The translations under genes were made by a program, and so were the position numbers. The notes under the pieces were generated by a model. That model did not search any database, had not been told where the DNA came from, and saw only the letters and a program-made list of their open reading frames with translations. 64,000 bases of DNA from Rhinopithecus roxellana (taxonomy: Eukaryota > Chordata > Mammalia > Primates > Cercopithecidae). This document shows, one piece after another, positions 32,891 through 44,089 of this stretch (positions are counted from its first letter, which is position 1; each line of letters begins with the position of its first letter). Where the stretch lies: assembly GCF_007565055.1 (NCBI RefSeq), contig NC_044558.1, positions 79,323,444 to 79,387,443 of the forward strand, given 5' to 3'.

Positions 32891-32894
32891 GGCC

Positions 32895-33325
32895 CTGTGG
32901 CTCTTCTTGTATCTTCCAATCATATGTAAGTGGATTTTTGACATTGAAACCTTTGTCATACTGGCGCTACAACACTTCTTTAAACATCGATATTGAAAAT
33001 TTATTGAGTTTGAAATTTTATAGATTTTGTTTTTCTATCAATACAATGAGATGAAACCTGATTATGGAAGAAAAGAATAAGCCAGGGTGATATTGTCCCT
33101 CTCCTGCCCGAGGCTTCTGCAAAGCCGACTCTTCATTCATTGGGCCTCCTTCCCCACCTGGTTGATTCTGACTCAGGCTCCAAATCCATCGCACCAGGTA
33201 CGGGGGCTGCTGTCTCAGGATGCCTCCCCTGCCCCTGGTCCAGGTCCCCCCAGTGCCCACTCTCTCTGGATCAAGCCCCCTCATGATGGCTTCGCCTTTT
33301 GTGAAGGTGAAGCCCATTGTCATGC
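32895..33325. other. Unassigned non-coding DNA
   Basis: The overlapping frames at 33018-33455, on both strands, have Pro/Gly-rich but unrecognised content. No gene supported. Confidence 0.4.
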
Positions 33326-33329
33326 ACTA

Positions 33330-33465
33330 CTGCCTCCTAGTACTAAAGCAGCACCCTGGGAGCATGGATGTGTCCATGTTCCTCACCTCTTGTGTTTCTG
33401 GCTCCTCACACAATGCTTGGTACACAATAGGTGCTCAGTAAATGCCTTTGAATGAATCACTTTCC
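33330..33465 (+). mobile_element. L2 LINE 3' end
   Basis: ACAATGCTTGGTACACAATAGGTGCTCAGTAAATGCCTTTGAATGAAT is a good L2 3' end in sense. Confidence 0.65.
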
Positions 33466-33720
33466 TGTGATCCTCACAACTCTCCATGATGGTGTTGACA
33501 TCGCTAATTGATGGACAGGACATTAATGAACCTAGTGACGCAGTGACCAAGACAGCCTTAGCATCCCCTCTGCTTGGCTAAACCACAGTTAGGTTCCCCA
33601 GCCCACAGTCCTCTGACCTCCCTCTCACCTGACCTGACAGAACTCAACCACAGAGGTCCCGCCCCTCCCTTAGAGCATTCACTTAGTATTTTACATTACT
33701 TTTCTGCTCCTTTGAAACGT

Positions 33721-33788
33721 GTGTCTTTTTTTTTTTTTTAACATTTATTTTCAGTTTTACAAATTGGGACCTGGGACCTGGGAGCCAT
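33721..33788 (-). mobile_element. Minimal (68-bp) retroinsertion with target-site duplication
   Basis: The 13-base repeat TCCTTTGAAACGT stands at 33708-33720 and again at 33789-33801. Between them is a T run of 14, then AACATTTATTTTCAGTTTTAC, resembling the antisense of an L1PB-type 3' end, and about 25 bases with a doubled GGGACCT unit. It looks like an L1-machinery insertion truncated almost at its tail. Confidence 0.7.
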
Positions 33789-33899
33789 TCCTTTGAAACG
33801 TAGTCAGCAAGGAAGAAAGAGCCCCATCTGCCCATCTCTGTGGGAGGGTAGGCGACTAACTTGGATGAGGGCCTTCCTCTAAGCTGTAGTGTTCCCTCC

Positions 33900-34110
33900 T
33901 GTCATGAAGACATGAGAAAATTTGCTTTTTGTGTGGGTAAGGCATTTAGCAAAAACAGATAGCCTAAGATTCCTCCAATCCCTGCTTTTAAAAACCCTCC
34001 TGCCCTTTGCTTCCCGGAGTCTTTGCTTCCCGGAGTTGGGCTCAGACTGAGTTCTGACCTCTCTGTCCTATTGTAACAGCCATGAATAAAGTCATTCTTA
34101 CCTGTTTAAT
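33900..34110 (+). mobile_element. LTR-like fragment with AATAAA
   Basis: TTTTAAAAACCCTCCTGCCCTTTGC is TATA-like, followed by a perfect 16-base tandem repeat (CTTTGCTTCCCGGAGT at 34005-34020 and 34021-34036), GGCTCAGACTGAGTTCTGACC, and ATGAATAAAGTCATTCTTACC as a polyadenylation region. It resembles the R/U5 end of an ERV LTR; the family is not identified. Confidence 0.45.
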
Positions 34111-34114
34111 TTTG

Positions 34115-34640
34115 CATGGTTAAATTCTGCTTTGTTCCTGGTCATGCTTCCACTCACGGGAACTGTGGGTTTGAGTTCTATCCAGGCCCACCCACATGAT
34201 ATTCTGCTTATTGATCAGTGGGTTCCAAATGTTCAAAAAGCAGTATCAGTACAGGGCCCACCTTCGATGTAAAGAACTAGTCTAAGACTTAGCTATATTG
34301 GGCTCTAGCATTGTATTTTTGAACAACACCCAAAGATATTTTTGTTTGTTTGCTATTATGCAAATTGGGCAATTTGACTCACAAAACACCAAAGTATACA
34401 GAGGTGAGGTGTTTACCACCACAGTTTCCTCCAGGTTCTGCTCAAAGCAAAACTCATCACTCACCTCCTCAGGAAATACTTATTGTAGCTACAGATAACA
34501 TCTCTTCACTTGTTCATGCTGTATACTTTACCTCTTTCAAAATGAAAAAGAAAAGTTTAAATTGCTGAGAAAACTTTATAGCTTATTACCCACCCAGGGC
34601 CACTAGATGAGTCTAAGGAGATCAGAAAGAAGAATACAAA
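34115..34640. other. Unassigned non-coding DNA
   Basis: No gene or named repeat. Frames at 34282-34568 overlap on both strands. Confidence 0.45.
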
Positions 34641-34944
34641 GTTTTTGGGACGGGAGTGGTGGCTCATGCCTATAATCCCAGCACTTTGGGAGGCCGAGGC
34701 GGGCAGATAATTTAAGGCCAGGAGTTCGATGCCAGTCTGGCCTACACGGTGAAACCCCATCTCTGCTAAAAATACAAAAATATGCTGGGCGTGGTACATG
34801 CCTGTAGTCCCCAGCTACTCAGGAGGCTAAGGCAGAAGAATCACTTGAACCTGGGAGGCAGAGATTGCAGTGAGCCAAGATCATGCCACTGCACTCCAGC
34901 CTGAGTGACAGAGCGAGACTCTGTATAAAAAAAAAAAAAAAAAA
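34641..34944 (+). mobile_element. AluS-like SINE with target-site duplication
   Basis: A sense dimeric Alu ending in about 19 A. Direct repeat AGAATACAAA at 34631-34640 and 34945-34954. Minus-strand frames at 34557-35072 are its shadows. Confidence 0.93.
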
Positions 34945-34954
34945 AGAATACAAA

Positions 34955-36070
34955 ACTCTCTTCCCCAATCAGAGTGAGACAGAACAATGGCCAATTCAAC
35001 TAGTTCAGAGTCATACATAAAGTAAAACCTGAGTTTACGTAACATAGAATCAACCAGCCTAAACAACTTCAACCATGCCCGCCCTCTGTAAAGAACATCA
35101 GAGGACTCAGAGTAAAATCAGAAGACCGCCTAGCAGTGCATAATTCTTGCTAAGGAAATGGTCTTGGTCTTAGGGAAATCCTGCAGGTTCCCTCATTATC
35201 CCACTCCTCAAGCGTCAAACTATGGTGACTGACCCACACTCCCACATTTCACAGGGACTTGGAGCAAAGACTGCTATTTGTAAGGCCTGTAATCTCCGAG
35301 ACGTCATACACACTCACAATCGGCAAAGCCATCTTTCTCCTTAGACCCAGAGTCCGTGGGAATAAGCCATTCTCATCCTCACCTGATTATGTGAGTGAGT
35401 CCTGGGACCAGTGGGGCCAGTGACCAACCTCGCAGTGTAGGACTGTCCACCCATCAGTCTCTGCTGCCTTCTGAGAGCCACATCAACCCCGGGGAAAGGC
35501 AGACTCATCACCCTGGTGCCCAGAGACCTTTGTCTTGTCTATTTAGGATGGGCAATTGGTCATCCTCTCAAGTGTAGTGCGGTATCAGAACAGTGAAGTG
35601 ATAGAGTATTTCCCAGGTAAAATCACCAGGCTTCTGGCCACATGCCAATATATTTCAAAATCCAAACTAACTCATTGGAAGGGTCGGGGGAAAAGAGGTT
35701 GAGAGAGGTTTGGCATATTTTGGAATATTCCTTTGGAATTGTGTAATATATAGTATTTCTGAATAAAGCAGATTATAATCTTCCGAAAACATGTATCATG
35801 TTCACTTTGGGTAGTATCCTTGCAAGAAAACGCTTTTATGCCTATATAAAATGTATCCTTGATGTGTTATCATGACGCATACATGACACAAATCACATAT
35901 TACAGACAAATTCATGGTGAAAAATATCAGTTTTCTTCCTACTCTTCTCTACCAAAAAAGGCTCTTTTAATCATTTTAGTCTTTAATCTTCTGATATTAT
36001 CTTCCAGAATATCATGATGACAGCATTTATCAATGTTAGGCAATATCTGTAGGGTTCCCCCTAGGACAGA
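34955..36070. other. Unassigned non-coding DNA
   Basis: No gene, RNA gene or named repeat recognised. Confidence 0.45.
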
Positions 36071-36073
36071 TGA

Positions 36074-36100
36074 GGTTTTGTTTGTTTGTTTGTTTGTTTG
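36074..36100. repeat. (GTTT)n microsatellite
   Basis: Six TTTG units, with no Alu body attached. Confidence 0.9.
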
Positions 36101-36779
36101 AATTCACATGGCGCCTCTCCTTCAGGGAGTGAGAGGACTGCTTTTAGTTCTTGTTACCACCTTCATAAGTCCACAGAAGGTGCTAACGTCTCCATTACTT
36201 GTTCCTGTGCCTTTCAGCAACACGCTGATGTGCCACTCTAGGGAGTGAAGATGCTTGAGTTTTCCATATCTTAGCACTCTTTCTTTTTTCCCATCTGGCC
36301 TCCTCCTTCCTTCTGTCAGCCACATTTTTAGTTACAATATAACATTAAGGTTATTAAAACTTATACTCCATCCAACAAATATACCCAAGACTTCAGCACA
36401 TTCTTCCAGGTTGATCCTTCCATCAGAGGCCCATTAAACATTTGCATAAATAGAATTTGCTGTCTGTAGGTCTGTGAGAATGAGGCAAAACAGGGGATGC
36501 AAAATGTTGAGTCCAGGCCTTCCCTGTTACAAACTAACTCCCCAGCCAATGACATTTATCCAGTATTAGTTTCAAGCTCTGAGCTATTTCTGGATACACT
36601 GACTGAACAAAATTTATATAACTGTCTTTTGCCATTACCAGTCTTAAGCAGTATTTCATTTAGCTGTCATGTTGAAGGTTATTTTCTTAACCTTTCTTGT
36701 TCCATAAGCCATGTGTTAATTTGATGTATGTGTAGTGTGATGAAGAAAATGTTATTCTTTGAATAGCTGCTCCTAGCAT

Positions 36780-36803
36780 TTTTTTTTTTTTTTTTTTTTT
36801 TTT
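36780..36803. repeat. Poly(T) run
   Basis: Twenty-four T with no recognisable element behind it. Confidence 0.92.
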
Positions 36804-37008
36804 GTAGTAGGTATGAGTTTCCGTCCTTGAACTCAGCTCTGGAAGAATGGAAACTTTTATGTTTATGTATAACTATACGACTCAGGTTGTCTTTTGAGTT
36901 TTTATTGCCCAGAATGCTTGAGAAAATATCAGTAAATGCAATATTTTCCCACATTTAATTTTGGATTGAGTTGTATCTCAGATACAGGATATTAATATAG
37001 TGCAGAAG

Positions 37009-37039
<31 letters not shown>
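37009..37039. repeat. (GT)n microsatellite
   Basis: GT units interrupted once by TT. Confidence 0.92.
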
Positions 37040-37969
37040 CTGGTCATCTCATCATGGTAGAATTCCCAAGTCTACTACTCTTGTCTGATTATCTAATTGG
37101 TGTGATTGTTTTTCCTTGTGCTTGTCTTAAAGTCCAGTGGTTCTCCTTTCTAAGTCTCTACTTTCTTGACGCATGAGAATTATTTCCACTCAGGAAGTTC
37201 CATGAGATGGTAGGACCACTTCTATATCTGGGCACCTCTGCTGCCGCTATACCATGTTCAGTGTGGAAGACACCATGACGCTCGCTCAGGCATATTTTTC
37301 AAGATGTGCTACACGGGGATTCGTCCCTGGCCTCTATCTAGAACATGAGACAGAGGTTCCATGTGCTGTCAGGCTCCACAAACCTACCCGCATTGTGCCA
37401 AGAGAATGGAGAAGGTAGGGTTTGGGACTCCTTTCTTGGTTGGGTAAACATCCACACTCTCCTCATTCACCCTCAAGCTCTTCCCAAGTCCTTTCAAATG
37501 GAGAATTTGTTTCTTTAGCCAGAAAGTTTGCTCTGATTCACCACGTTTTTTCAAAATGCTGAACCATGGTTTTGTATGGACACCAGTGAATCAGATGTTC
37601 AGTCAAACAACTGATGCCGTCCGGTGTACCCTAACCGTGCATGCCAGAGCGTCTTCTCGGGTAAGTGTCTTTAGATGACACACTTTTGAGTTTCAAAAGT
37701 CTTTTCTCTACTTTGGGCTGTAACAACACTTATGTGAGGCAACTTAATGCCAGAGAGTGTAGCTGCCCAAGTGGAAGGAAGGTGAAAGAATAATAATAAA
37801 TACAGGAGAAAACTCACTGGTTGTTATTTCAAATCATTATATTGCCAGCACTCCTAGGTAGAGGCTAGTAAATCTTAGGAGACTATTTTGACAAGCTACC
37901 TTTCAGTAAAGACTGAGACTCCTGTCCCAGGAATCGTCTAATAGGAAGCCCTGAGAGGAAGACACCTTC

Positions 37970-38770
37970 CTAGAATAGTTATCATCATAGCTTCCTGTGT
38001 GCCAAGCATTGTTCTAAACCTTTATGTGTGTGGGTTTGTTTAATCTTCACAATAATCTATAATCTAGCTCCTGCTATTTCAAAACAGAACCCAGGCCATC
38101 CCATTACTGGGTATATATCCAAAGGATTGTAAATCATGCTGCTATAAAGACACATGCACACGTATGTTTATTGTGGCACTATTCACAATAGCAAAGACTT
38201 GGAATCAACCCAATGTCCATCAATGACAGACTGGATTAAGAAAATGTGGCACATATACCCCATGGAATAATACTATGCAGCCACAAAAAAGGATGAGTTT
38301 GTGTCCTTTGCAGGGACATGGATGCAGCTGGAAACCATCATTCTCAGCAAACTATCGCAAGAACAGAAAACCAAACACCACATGTTCTCACTCATAGGTG
38401 GGAATTGAACAATGAGATCACTTGGACACAGGGCGGGGAACATCACACACACACTGGGGCCTGTTGTGGGGTGAGGGGAGTGGGGAAGGATAGCATTAGG
38501 AGATATAATTAATGTAAATGACGAGTTAATGGGTGCAGCACACCAACATGGCACATGTACACATATGTAATAAACCGGCACATTGTGCACATGTACCCTA
38601 GAACATAAAGTATAATTTAAAAATGCAAAATAAATAAATAAATAAGGTAACGAAATTGCAAAAAAAAAAAAAAAAAAGTACAAGAGGTTAAATGACTTGC
38701 TCAAAGTCCACAGATAAACACAGAGGAGGGATTTAAGTGCCACTGGTCTGACTCCATCCTCTGGACCACT
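37970..38770 (-). mobile_element. MIR SINE split by an L1PA
   Basis: The left part (37970-38088) is antisense MIR: CTTCCTGTGTGCCAAGCATTG, TTAATCTTCACAATAATC. The right part (38678-38770) resumes with AAGAGGTTAAATGACTTGCTCAAAG and GTGCCACTGGTCTGACTCCA. The two pieces are colinear, so the 589-bp L1PA between them is an insertion. Confidence 0.82.
38089..38677 (+). mobile_element. 5'-truncated L1PA
   Basis: Sense L1 ORF2 end and 3' UTR: GCCATCCCATTACTGGGTATA, GGACATGGATGCAGCTGGAA, CACTGGGGCCTGTTGTGGGG, GCAGCACACCAACATGGCAC, GCACATGTACCCTAGAACATAAAG, then an A-rich tail with AAAT units and a final run of 18 A. Low divergence marks it as one of the younger L1s here. The 156-codon minus-strand frame at 38273-38743 is antisense L1. 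Confidence 0.95.
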
Positions 38771-38912
38771 GATAGGTCAGGTCAGGTTAGATTATACAGC
38801 AGTCACAAATATTCTACCCTGATATCAGTAATTTATAGCAATATAGATTTACGTTTTCCTCATGCCACATGCCCAAAAGAGGATCACCCACTCTCTTAAA
38901 AACTGCTGCTCA

Positions 38913-39199
38913 CTGCTGGGTGCATTGGCTCACACCTGCAATCCCAGCACTTTCGGAGGCTGAGGTGGGTACATCATGAGGTCAGGAGTTCGAGACCAGC
39001 CTGGCCAATATAGCGAAACCCCATCTCTACTAAAAATACAAGAATTAGCCAGGCGTGGTGGCGCGTGCCTGTAGTCCCAGCTACTTGGGAGGCTGAGGCA
39101 GAAGAATCACTTGAACCTGGGAGGTGGAGGTTGCAGTGGGCTGGAGATCGTGTCACTGCACACCAGCCTGGGCAACAGAGCTAAACTCTATCTCAGAAT

Positions 39200-39229
<30 letters not shown>
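38913..39229 (+). mobile_element. AluS-like SINE with (CAA)n tail
   Basis: A sense Alu with tail CAACAACAAC repeated to about 39229. Direct repeat AAAAACTGCTGCTCA flanks it at 38898-38912 and 39230-39244. Confidence 0.95.
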
Positions 39230-39230
<1 letters not shown>

Positions 39231-39244
39231 AAAACTGCTGCTCA

Positions 39245-40784
39245 TTAGTCAAAGCACTCCAGAGGGTCTCTAACGGTCAATTAAATGCTTCCTCTCAGAA
39301 GTGGTGGACATCACTTTCTGTGACCACTCGTAGCCCAGGACAAGTCACAAGGCTCCGTTCAACTCCAAGGAAACAAGACATGCAGTCTCCCCATGAGCTC
39401 TGGGATCCACATCTGGACATATTTGGGGACTGCCCCCATGACCATTCTGCCGAGCTGCCTGCCTCTCAGTAACTGTGAAAAACAGACATGAAAGTTTCTG
39501 TGAGAAAACCGAGTGAGGAAGAAAGGGTGGGACACAGGTGGATTGGGGAAAGGCAGTAGAGCCTTGCTCTATGACCTGGGGTATTTTCAATGAAGTCTAC
39601 CAAAGAAAGTCACAAAATTAAGAGTGCAATTAATATTTGTGAAAATTAGAAAGCACTTGATTGCAGCATACTGGCTGACTTGGTGCTAAAGAAACCCAGA
39701 CCACATGGACAGCGAGGCTGCTGACACCTGGTGGCCCCTGCTTCTGGGATGGAACTGGCTTCACGTTGGAAGGTACCTGTTTCCTTCACTGCACAAGTGG
39801 AAGTGTGATCCTGAGAGGGCAAAGGGATGCTTCACCACCTCTTCGCAACCGTCTGCCTTGGCAGGTGCCTGCACTGACCTCGGCAGATCACAGCAGTCGC
39901 TGGCAAAGCAGGGTGCTCTGTCAGCAGATCCTCTGGAAGGGGCTCTCCCACGAGGACACTGGAACTGCACAGGCATATGCCTAGAGGCAATGTTGATGGA
40001 AGCCAGCCCCTTTCAATTTATTCCTTTACATAGATACTCTTTGTGGTTGGTTTTTCACACATCAGAGGACATGGGTGCTTGCCTCAAAGATGTGTGAGTC
40101 TTTGTGGTACAGGGCACAAAGAAGCCGGGGTAAGGTAGGGCTGGTTGTGTTGCCTCCACCAGAGGTTTCCTCATCGCTGAGTCTGGGGTGAATGCCTGCT
40201 CTGGGGCCATGGGTGCTCCTGACCACTGGTGCAATAAGTCTCAAAGATGAATTCACTTCCTTGTACACCAGAGATGCCAAATGGAAATGCTACTGGAGAA
40301 GGGGCTGGAACATTCATCAGGTACTGCCTCCAAGCACAGATTAAAGGGAAAGTCATAAAGCACATTGAAGGGTTCTAGAGATGGTTGAAAAGAAAGGTAA
40401 CTGTCAGCCAGGTCCTAGAAAGAAACAGATGGCTCCCTTACAGGAGTAACTAAAGAGGTCTGAAGGAGTGGAAGGAGAGAGCCCATGATGGAACCCAGTG
40501 ACAACCACAGCCATGGGAACTGAGCTGTTTGACAGTAAGGTGGCTCAGGGAAGGGAGTATCAGCAGTGAAACTGCAACTCCACAGGGAAGGAGTCAGGGC
40601 TCCCCTCTTTCCACACTTGACCTACTACAGATGACTCCTCTTCCTGCATTTCGCTAGAAGGCAAAAGGCACGGAAGCCTCTGTGATGCAAACCAGAGGGG
40701 CTCCCTGTCCCAGGGCACAGAACAGGGTGAATCAAACACCCAGCACATAGCAATGAAGACCCACTTGCTCTACCCTTGCAGGAT
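39245..40784. other. Unassigned non-coding DNA
   Basis: No gene established. The 130-codon frame at 39705-40097 begins at an ATG but is overlapped by frames in two other phases or strands, and I recognise no domain. It is the least implausible small ORF of the region, but unsupported. Confidence 0.4.
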
Positions 40785-41030
40785 GAACTGGACATGTTTA
40801 AACAGCTTTATTGAGACACAATCAACATACCATAAAATTCACCCATTCAAACCATACAGTGCAACAGCTGTTTATTCACAGATGTGCATCCATGACCACC
40901 ATCAGTTTCAGAACATTTTCCTTACCCCCAAAAGAAGCCTCATCGCATTTTTCAGTCAATCCTTGTTTGTCCTCAACTGATCCCCACAGCCCTTGGCAAC
41001 CAATAATCCGCTTCCTGTCTCTATAGTTTT

Positions 41031-41329
41031 TGTTTGTTTGTTTGTTTGTTGAGACAGAGTCTTGCTCTGTCTCCAGGCTGGAGTACAATGGCGCGATCTT
41101 GGCTCACTGCAACCTCCACCTCCCCAGTTCAAGCGATTCTCCTGCCTCAGCCTCCCAAGTAGCTGGGATTACAGGAGTGTGCCACCATGCCCAACTAATT
41201 TTTGTATTTTTAGTAGAGACAGAGTTTCACCATGTTGGTCAGGATGGTCTCGATCTCCTGACCTTGTGATCCACACGCCTCGGCCTCCCAAAGTGCTGGG
41301 ATTACACGTGTGAGCCACCACGTCTGACC
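41031..41329 (-). mobile_element. AluS-like SINE with 18-bp target-site duplication
   Basis: An antisense Alu with a (GTTT)n tail. TCCTGTCTCTATAGTTTT is repeated exactly at 41013-41030 and 41330-41347. Frames at 41030-41313 are Alu translation. Confidence 0.96.
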
Positions 41330-41410
41330 TCCTGTCTCTATAGTTTTACCTGTTTGGGATATTTAATATAAATGGAATCATATACATAATGTCCTCAACG
41401 TTCACCCACG

Positions 41411-41567
41411 GGCTGGGCATGGTGGCTCACACCTGTAATCCCAGCACTTTGGGAGACCTAGGCAAGAGGATGGCTAGAATCCAGATGATTGAACCAGACT
41501 GAGCAACAAAGCAAGACCTATCTGTACCAAAAGAATTAAAAAAATTAAAAATTAAAAAAATGTTAAA
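41411..41567 (+). mobile_element. Alu left-monomer-like insertion (FLAM type)
   Basis: GGCTGGGCATGGTGGCTCAC, then a diverged left monomer (CACTTTGGGAGACCTAGGCA) and an A-rich tail with TTAAAAA units; no right arm. TTCACCCACG at 41401-41410 and TTCACCCATG at 41568-41577 flank it, suggesting insertion as a monomer. Confidence 0.75.
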
Positions 41568-41695
41568 TTCACCCATGTTTTAGAATGTATCAGAACTTCA
41601 TTCCTTTTTAACGTAGAAGTATATTCTATTGTATGAATAAACCACATATAGGTGTCCATTAATCATTTGATGAGTATTTCGAGTGCTTCCCCTTT

Positions 41696-41848
41696 GGTTT
41701 CTTCCTTTCTTCCTTCCTTTCTTTCTTTCTTTCTCTCTCTCTCTTCTTTCTTTCTCTCTCTCTTTCTTTTTCTTCTTTCCTTCTTTCTCTCTTTCTTTTC
41801 TTTCTTTCTTGCTTTCTTGCTTTCTTTCTTGCTTTCTTTCTTTCCTTC
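41696..41848. repeat. (TTTC)n/(CT)n polypyrimidine tract
   Basis: About 150 bases of nearly pure pyrimidine on the plus strand: TTTC, TTCC and CTCT units, with four scattered G (GCTT) near the end. It lies in the L1MB. Very basic or Ser/Phe-rich open frames here on both strands are artefacts. Confidence 0.97.
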
Positions 41849-41914
41849 AGCACATCCAGAATGCAGAAAATACTCTTTGTCTATTATGAACAATGTTGCT
41901 ACAAGGAGCCAAAC

Positions 41915-43835
41915 ATCCTTAACTAGCTCCTGCTTTAGTCTCGCTGGGGTTTCTCGACATTTACCAGGCACTCAGGCTGTGTTTGTAACTGGAGAAAGTG
42001 GGAGGGAGCATATGAGACAGAGAACAAAAGGTTAAGTCAGATGTGATGTGCTAAAGAGAAATTACTAAATACATTCTAACAATTGTCATCACGTAGTTAA
42101 CTTGCCGACTCCAGGATGTTGTGCCACAGAAAAAAAAAACAAAATAAAATATTCCATTGGCTTAGTGACTTTGCAAATTCAGTAATGCAAAGCTGAGATT
42201 GCACTGTTTTTTCTTCAGTTATTATTTCATAGTCAATATGCCATTTTTAGGGAACAAGTTCCCAGTCTGAATCGTTGGTGGCATTACAATGTCTGGCTGC
42301 TTACAATAAAAACATGGGGAAGGAAATAATTTTAACTGCTTCTGTGAAGAAACCCAGCTGGCCCCAGGATCTTCAGACTGAAACTACGGTTTTCCAGAAA
42401 AACTACGGGGCTGGTAAGGGCAACAATCAAGATGGAAACAGGGTAAGGGGAGGTTCTTAGGCCAGGGGTTGAAAATTCTGTTGGCTTCAAAGGCCAAAGA
42501 GTGACATACCACGGTAGAGTTTTGGGCAATAGGAAGAGGGATTCGGTGTTAAATTACAAGATGTGCATCCTGCCTGAAAGTATTCAGAGCCATCTATTCT
42601 TTTAATCCTTTAATTGCTAAAGAAATATTTTAGGACAAATTTAGCTACCAGTAACGACTTTTGTTTGAGACACAGCAAATGCAAACCTTAACAATAATAT
42701 ACAGTCATATGTATATTATTATATTATTACCTCAATGGATTTAAATCCCCCTGCCCCCCAGGCATTCAAGTTCAAAGTTCTATGAGCTCATGATGGTTTC
42801 AGATGTGGATCCTGCCCCCATTCTCAAGAAGGCTTCAGTTTATGTGGAGCCCAATATACGAGACAATAGAAAACCACACTATGGAACACAAAGGCCACCA
42901 TGCCCCCGCTCCCCTTCAAATACCTTCAGTTTCTTCCCCTGTAAATGAAGATAACAACAGTACCCAGTTCAACTGCGGCTTATCCAGAAAGCAAGTCACC
43001 TTACCATGTTTTCTCATGGAACACTGATCGCTCTCATGCTGTCTTGTACTAACTGTGTTTTCATCTTTGTCCAATCTATCCTCCCATTTCCTAATATGCG
43101 AAGGGCAGGATCTGTCTTGCTTTAAGTTCTCAGAAAACTTGAGGCTGAGACAAGGACTTAGACACAGGTGATTTAGTTTGGAAAGTGCTCTGGGGGAGCT
43201 CAGGTAAAGGAACTGTGAATGTGAAATAGGAAAGTAGGAAAAATCAATAAAATGACATTTTATAAGGGTCACTGCTGCAGGCAGTGGGTGCTGAATACTG
43301 ACAGGCCCTCTGGGAATCACAGAATACCTCCTAGAACTGTTTGTGTACAGAAGAGGCTGGATCTTTGTTTAATTGTTCTATATTCTCCATTGGTGGAGGG
43401 TCACATCTGGAGGAGGCATCTTCTATGTGCTTCAGGCTCACACTTGAATGGGAGCTGAGTATGGTTCCACAGCTTTGGGAAAATCCCAAAGGCAGAGAGC
43501 AAAAAGAGGTGTAGCAGGCACCTTGAGGTGGGAGGCTGACGTTGAGTCTGATTACACCTGGACGTGGCCCCGGTGGCTGGGACTGAAACCAGAAATATGC
43601 TGAGGAGAGGCGACGTTGGGCACCAAAGTCATCAGAGCGAGTGTGTTATTTACGCCCAGGTTCCCTGTCCTCAGTGGACTTTCATTTTCACAGAACAGCT
43701 TCTCAGATTTCGATGAATAGAAAAAAAATATGTAGATGGTAAAATGCAAAATGACTGCATCTATAAACACAGAATTCAAAGTAGTCTGTAAGTTTAAGAA
43801 GAATGACCCCTATTCCTGCTTTTTTTTTTTTTCAA
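41915..43835. other. Unassigned non-coding DNA
   Basis: No gene recognised. The frame at 42916-43320 (minus) is 134 codons without a known domain and is overlapped by plus-strand frames. A T run lies at 43820-43833. Confidence 0.4.
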
Positions 43836-43837
43836 TG

Positions 43838-43965
43838 TATTTGCAAATGACACAGAAAGCCTAACTCAATATGGCTTAAGTCAATAGGTGGGCTTACTGG
43901 CTTACGAAACCATCTGGTGGAATAACTGGCTTCAGCCTAAGCAAGATCAAACAATGATACCGGGA
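43838..43965 (+). mobile_element. Degenerate interspersed repeat, same unassigned family
   Basis: TTGCAAATGACACAGAAAGCC, TAACTCAATATGGCTTAAGTC, then GGCTTACTGGCTTACG; the best preserved of the copies at 21425, 23225 and here. Confidence 0.5.
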
Positions 43966-44054
43966 CTACTTGTCTGTCTCTTACTTGCTATATTCTCAAC
44001 ATTAGCTTTATTCTCAGTTGTACACAGTAGCAAACTGGCTGCCAACCACTCCAG

Positions 44055-44055
<1 letters not shown>

Positions 44056-44088
<33 letters not shown>
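44056..44088. repeat. (GT)n microsatellite
   Basis: About 16 uninterrupted GT units. Confidence 0.96.

Positions 44089-44089
<1 letters not shown>

Larger units (their letters stand above)
36105..37965. other. Unassigned DNA with poly(T) and (GT)n
   Basis: No gene supported. A T run occupies 36780-36803, and an interrupted GT tract 37009-37039. I could not classify 37130-37650, which has more balanced base composition than its surroundings. Confidence 0.4.
40785..41913 (-). mobile_element. L1MB-like 3' part, carrying two Alus and a TTTC tract
   Basis: Antisense L1: AACAGCTTTATTGAGACACAATC, ACCATAAAATTCACCCATTC, AGCCCTTGGCAACCAATAATC, between the Alus TATAAATGGAATCATATAC, then TAGAATGTATCAGAACTTCATTCC, and after the simple repeat CTATTATGAACAATGTTGCTAC. 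Colinear across all three interruptions. Confidence 0.88.

Noticed and set aside
33018..33455. Overlapping Pro/Gly-rich frames considered as an exon
   Set aside because: Three frames on both strands are open over the same stretch, and the 3' part is an L2 end.
38273..38743. 156-codon minus-strand open frame
   Set aside because: Antisense of the L1PA 3' end and flanking MIR; not a gene.
39705..40097. 130-codon plus-strand open frame
   Set aside because: Overlaps a plus-strand frame in another phase (39766-39984) and a minus-strand frame (39761-39976). No known motif; kept only as a remark on the unassigned stretch.
41652..42035. Plus-strand frame rich in Ser/Phe/Leu, with Lys/Arg/Glu-rich minus-strand counterparts
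   Set aside because: Translation of the TTTC tract, not protein-coding.
42916..43320. 134-codon minus-strand open frame
   Set aside because: No recognisable domain; compositionally ordinary for non-coding DNA of this length.
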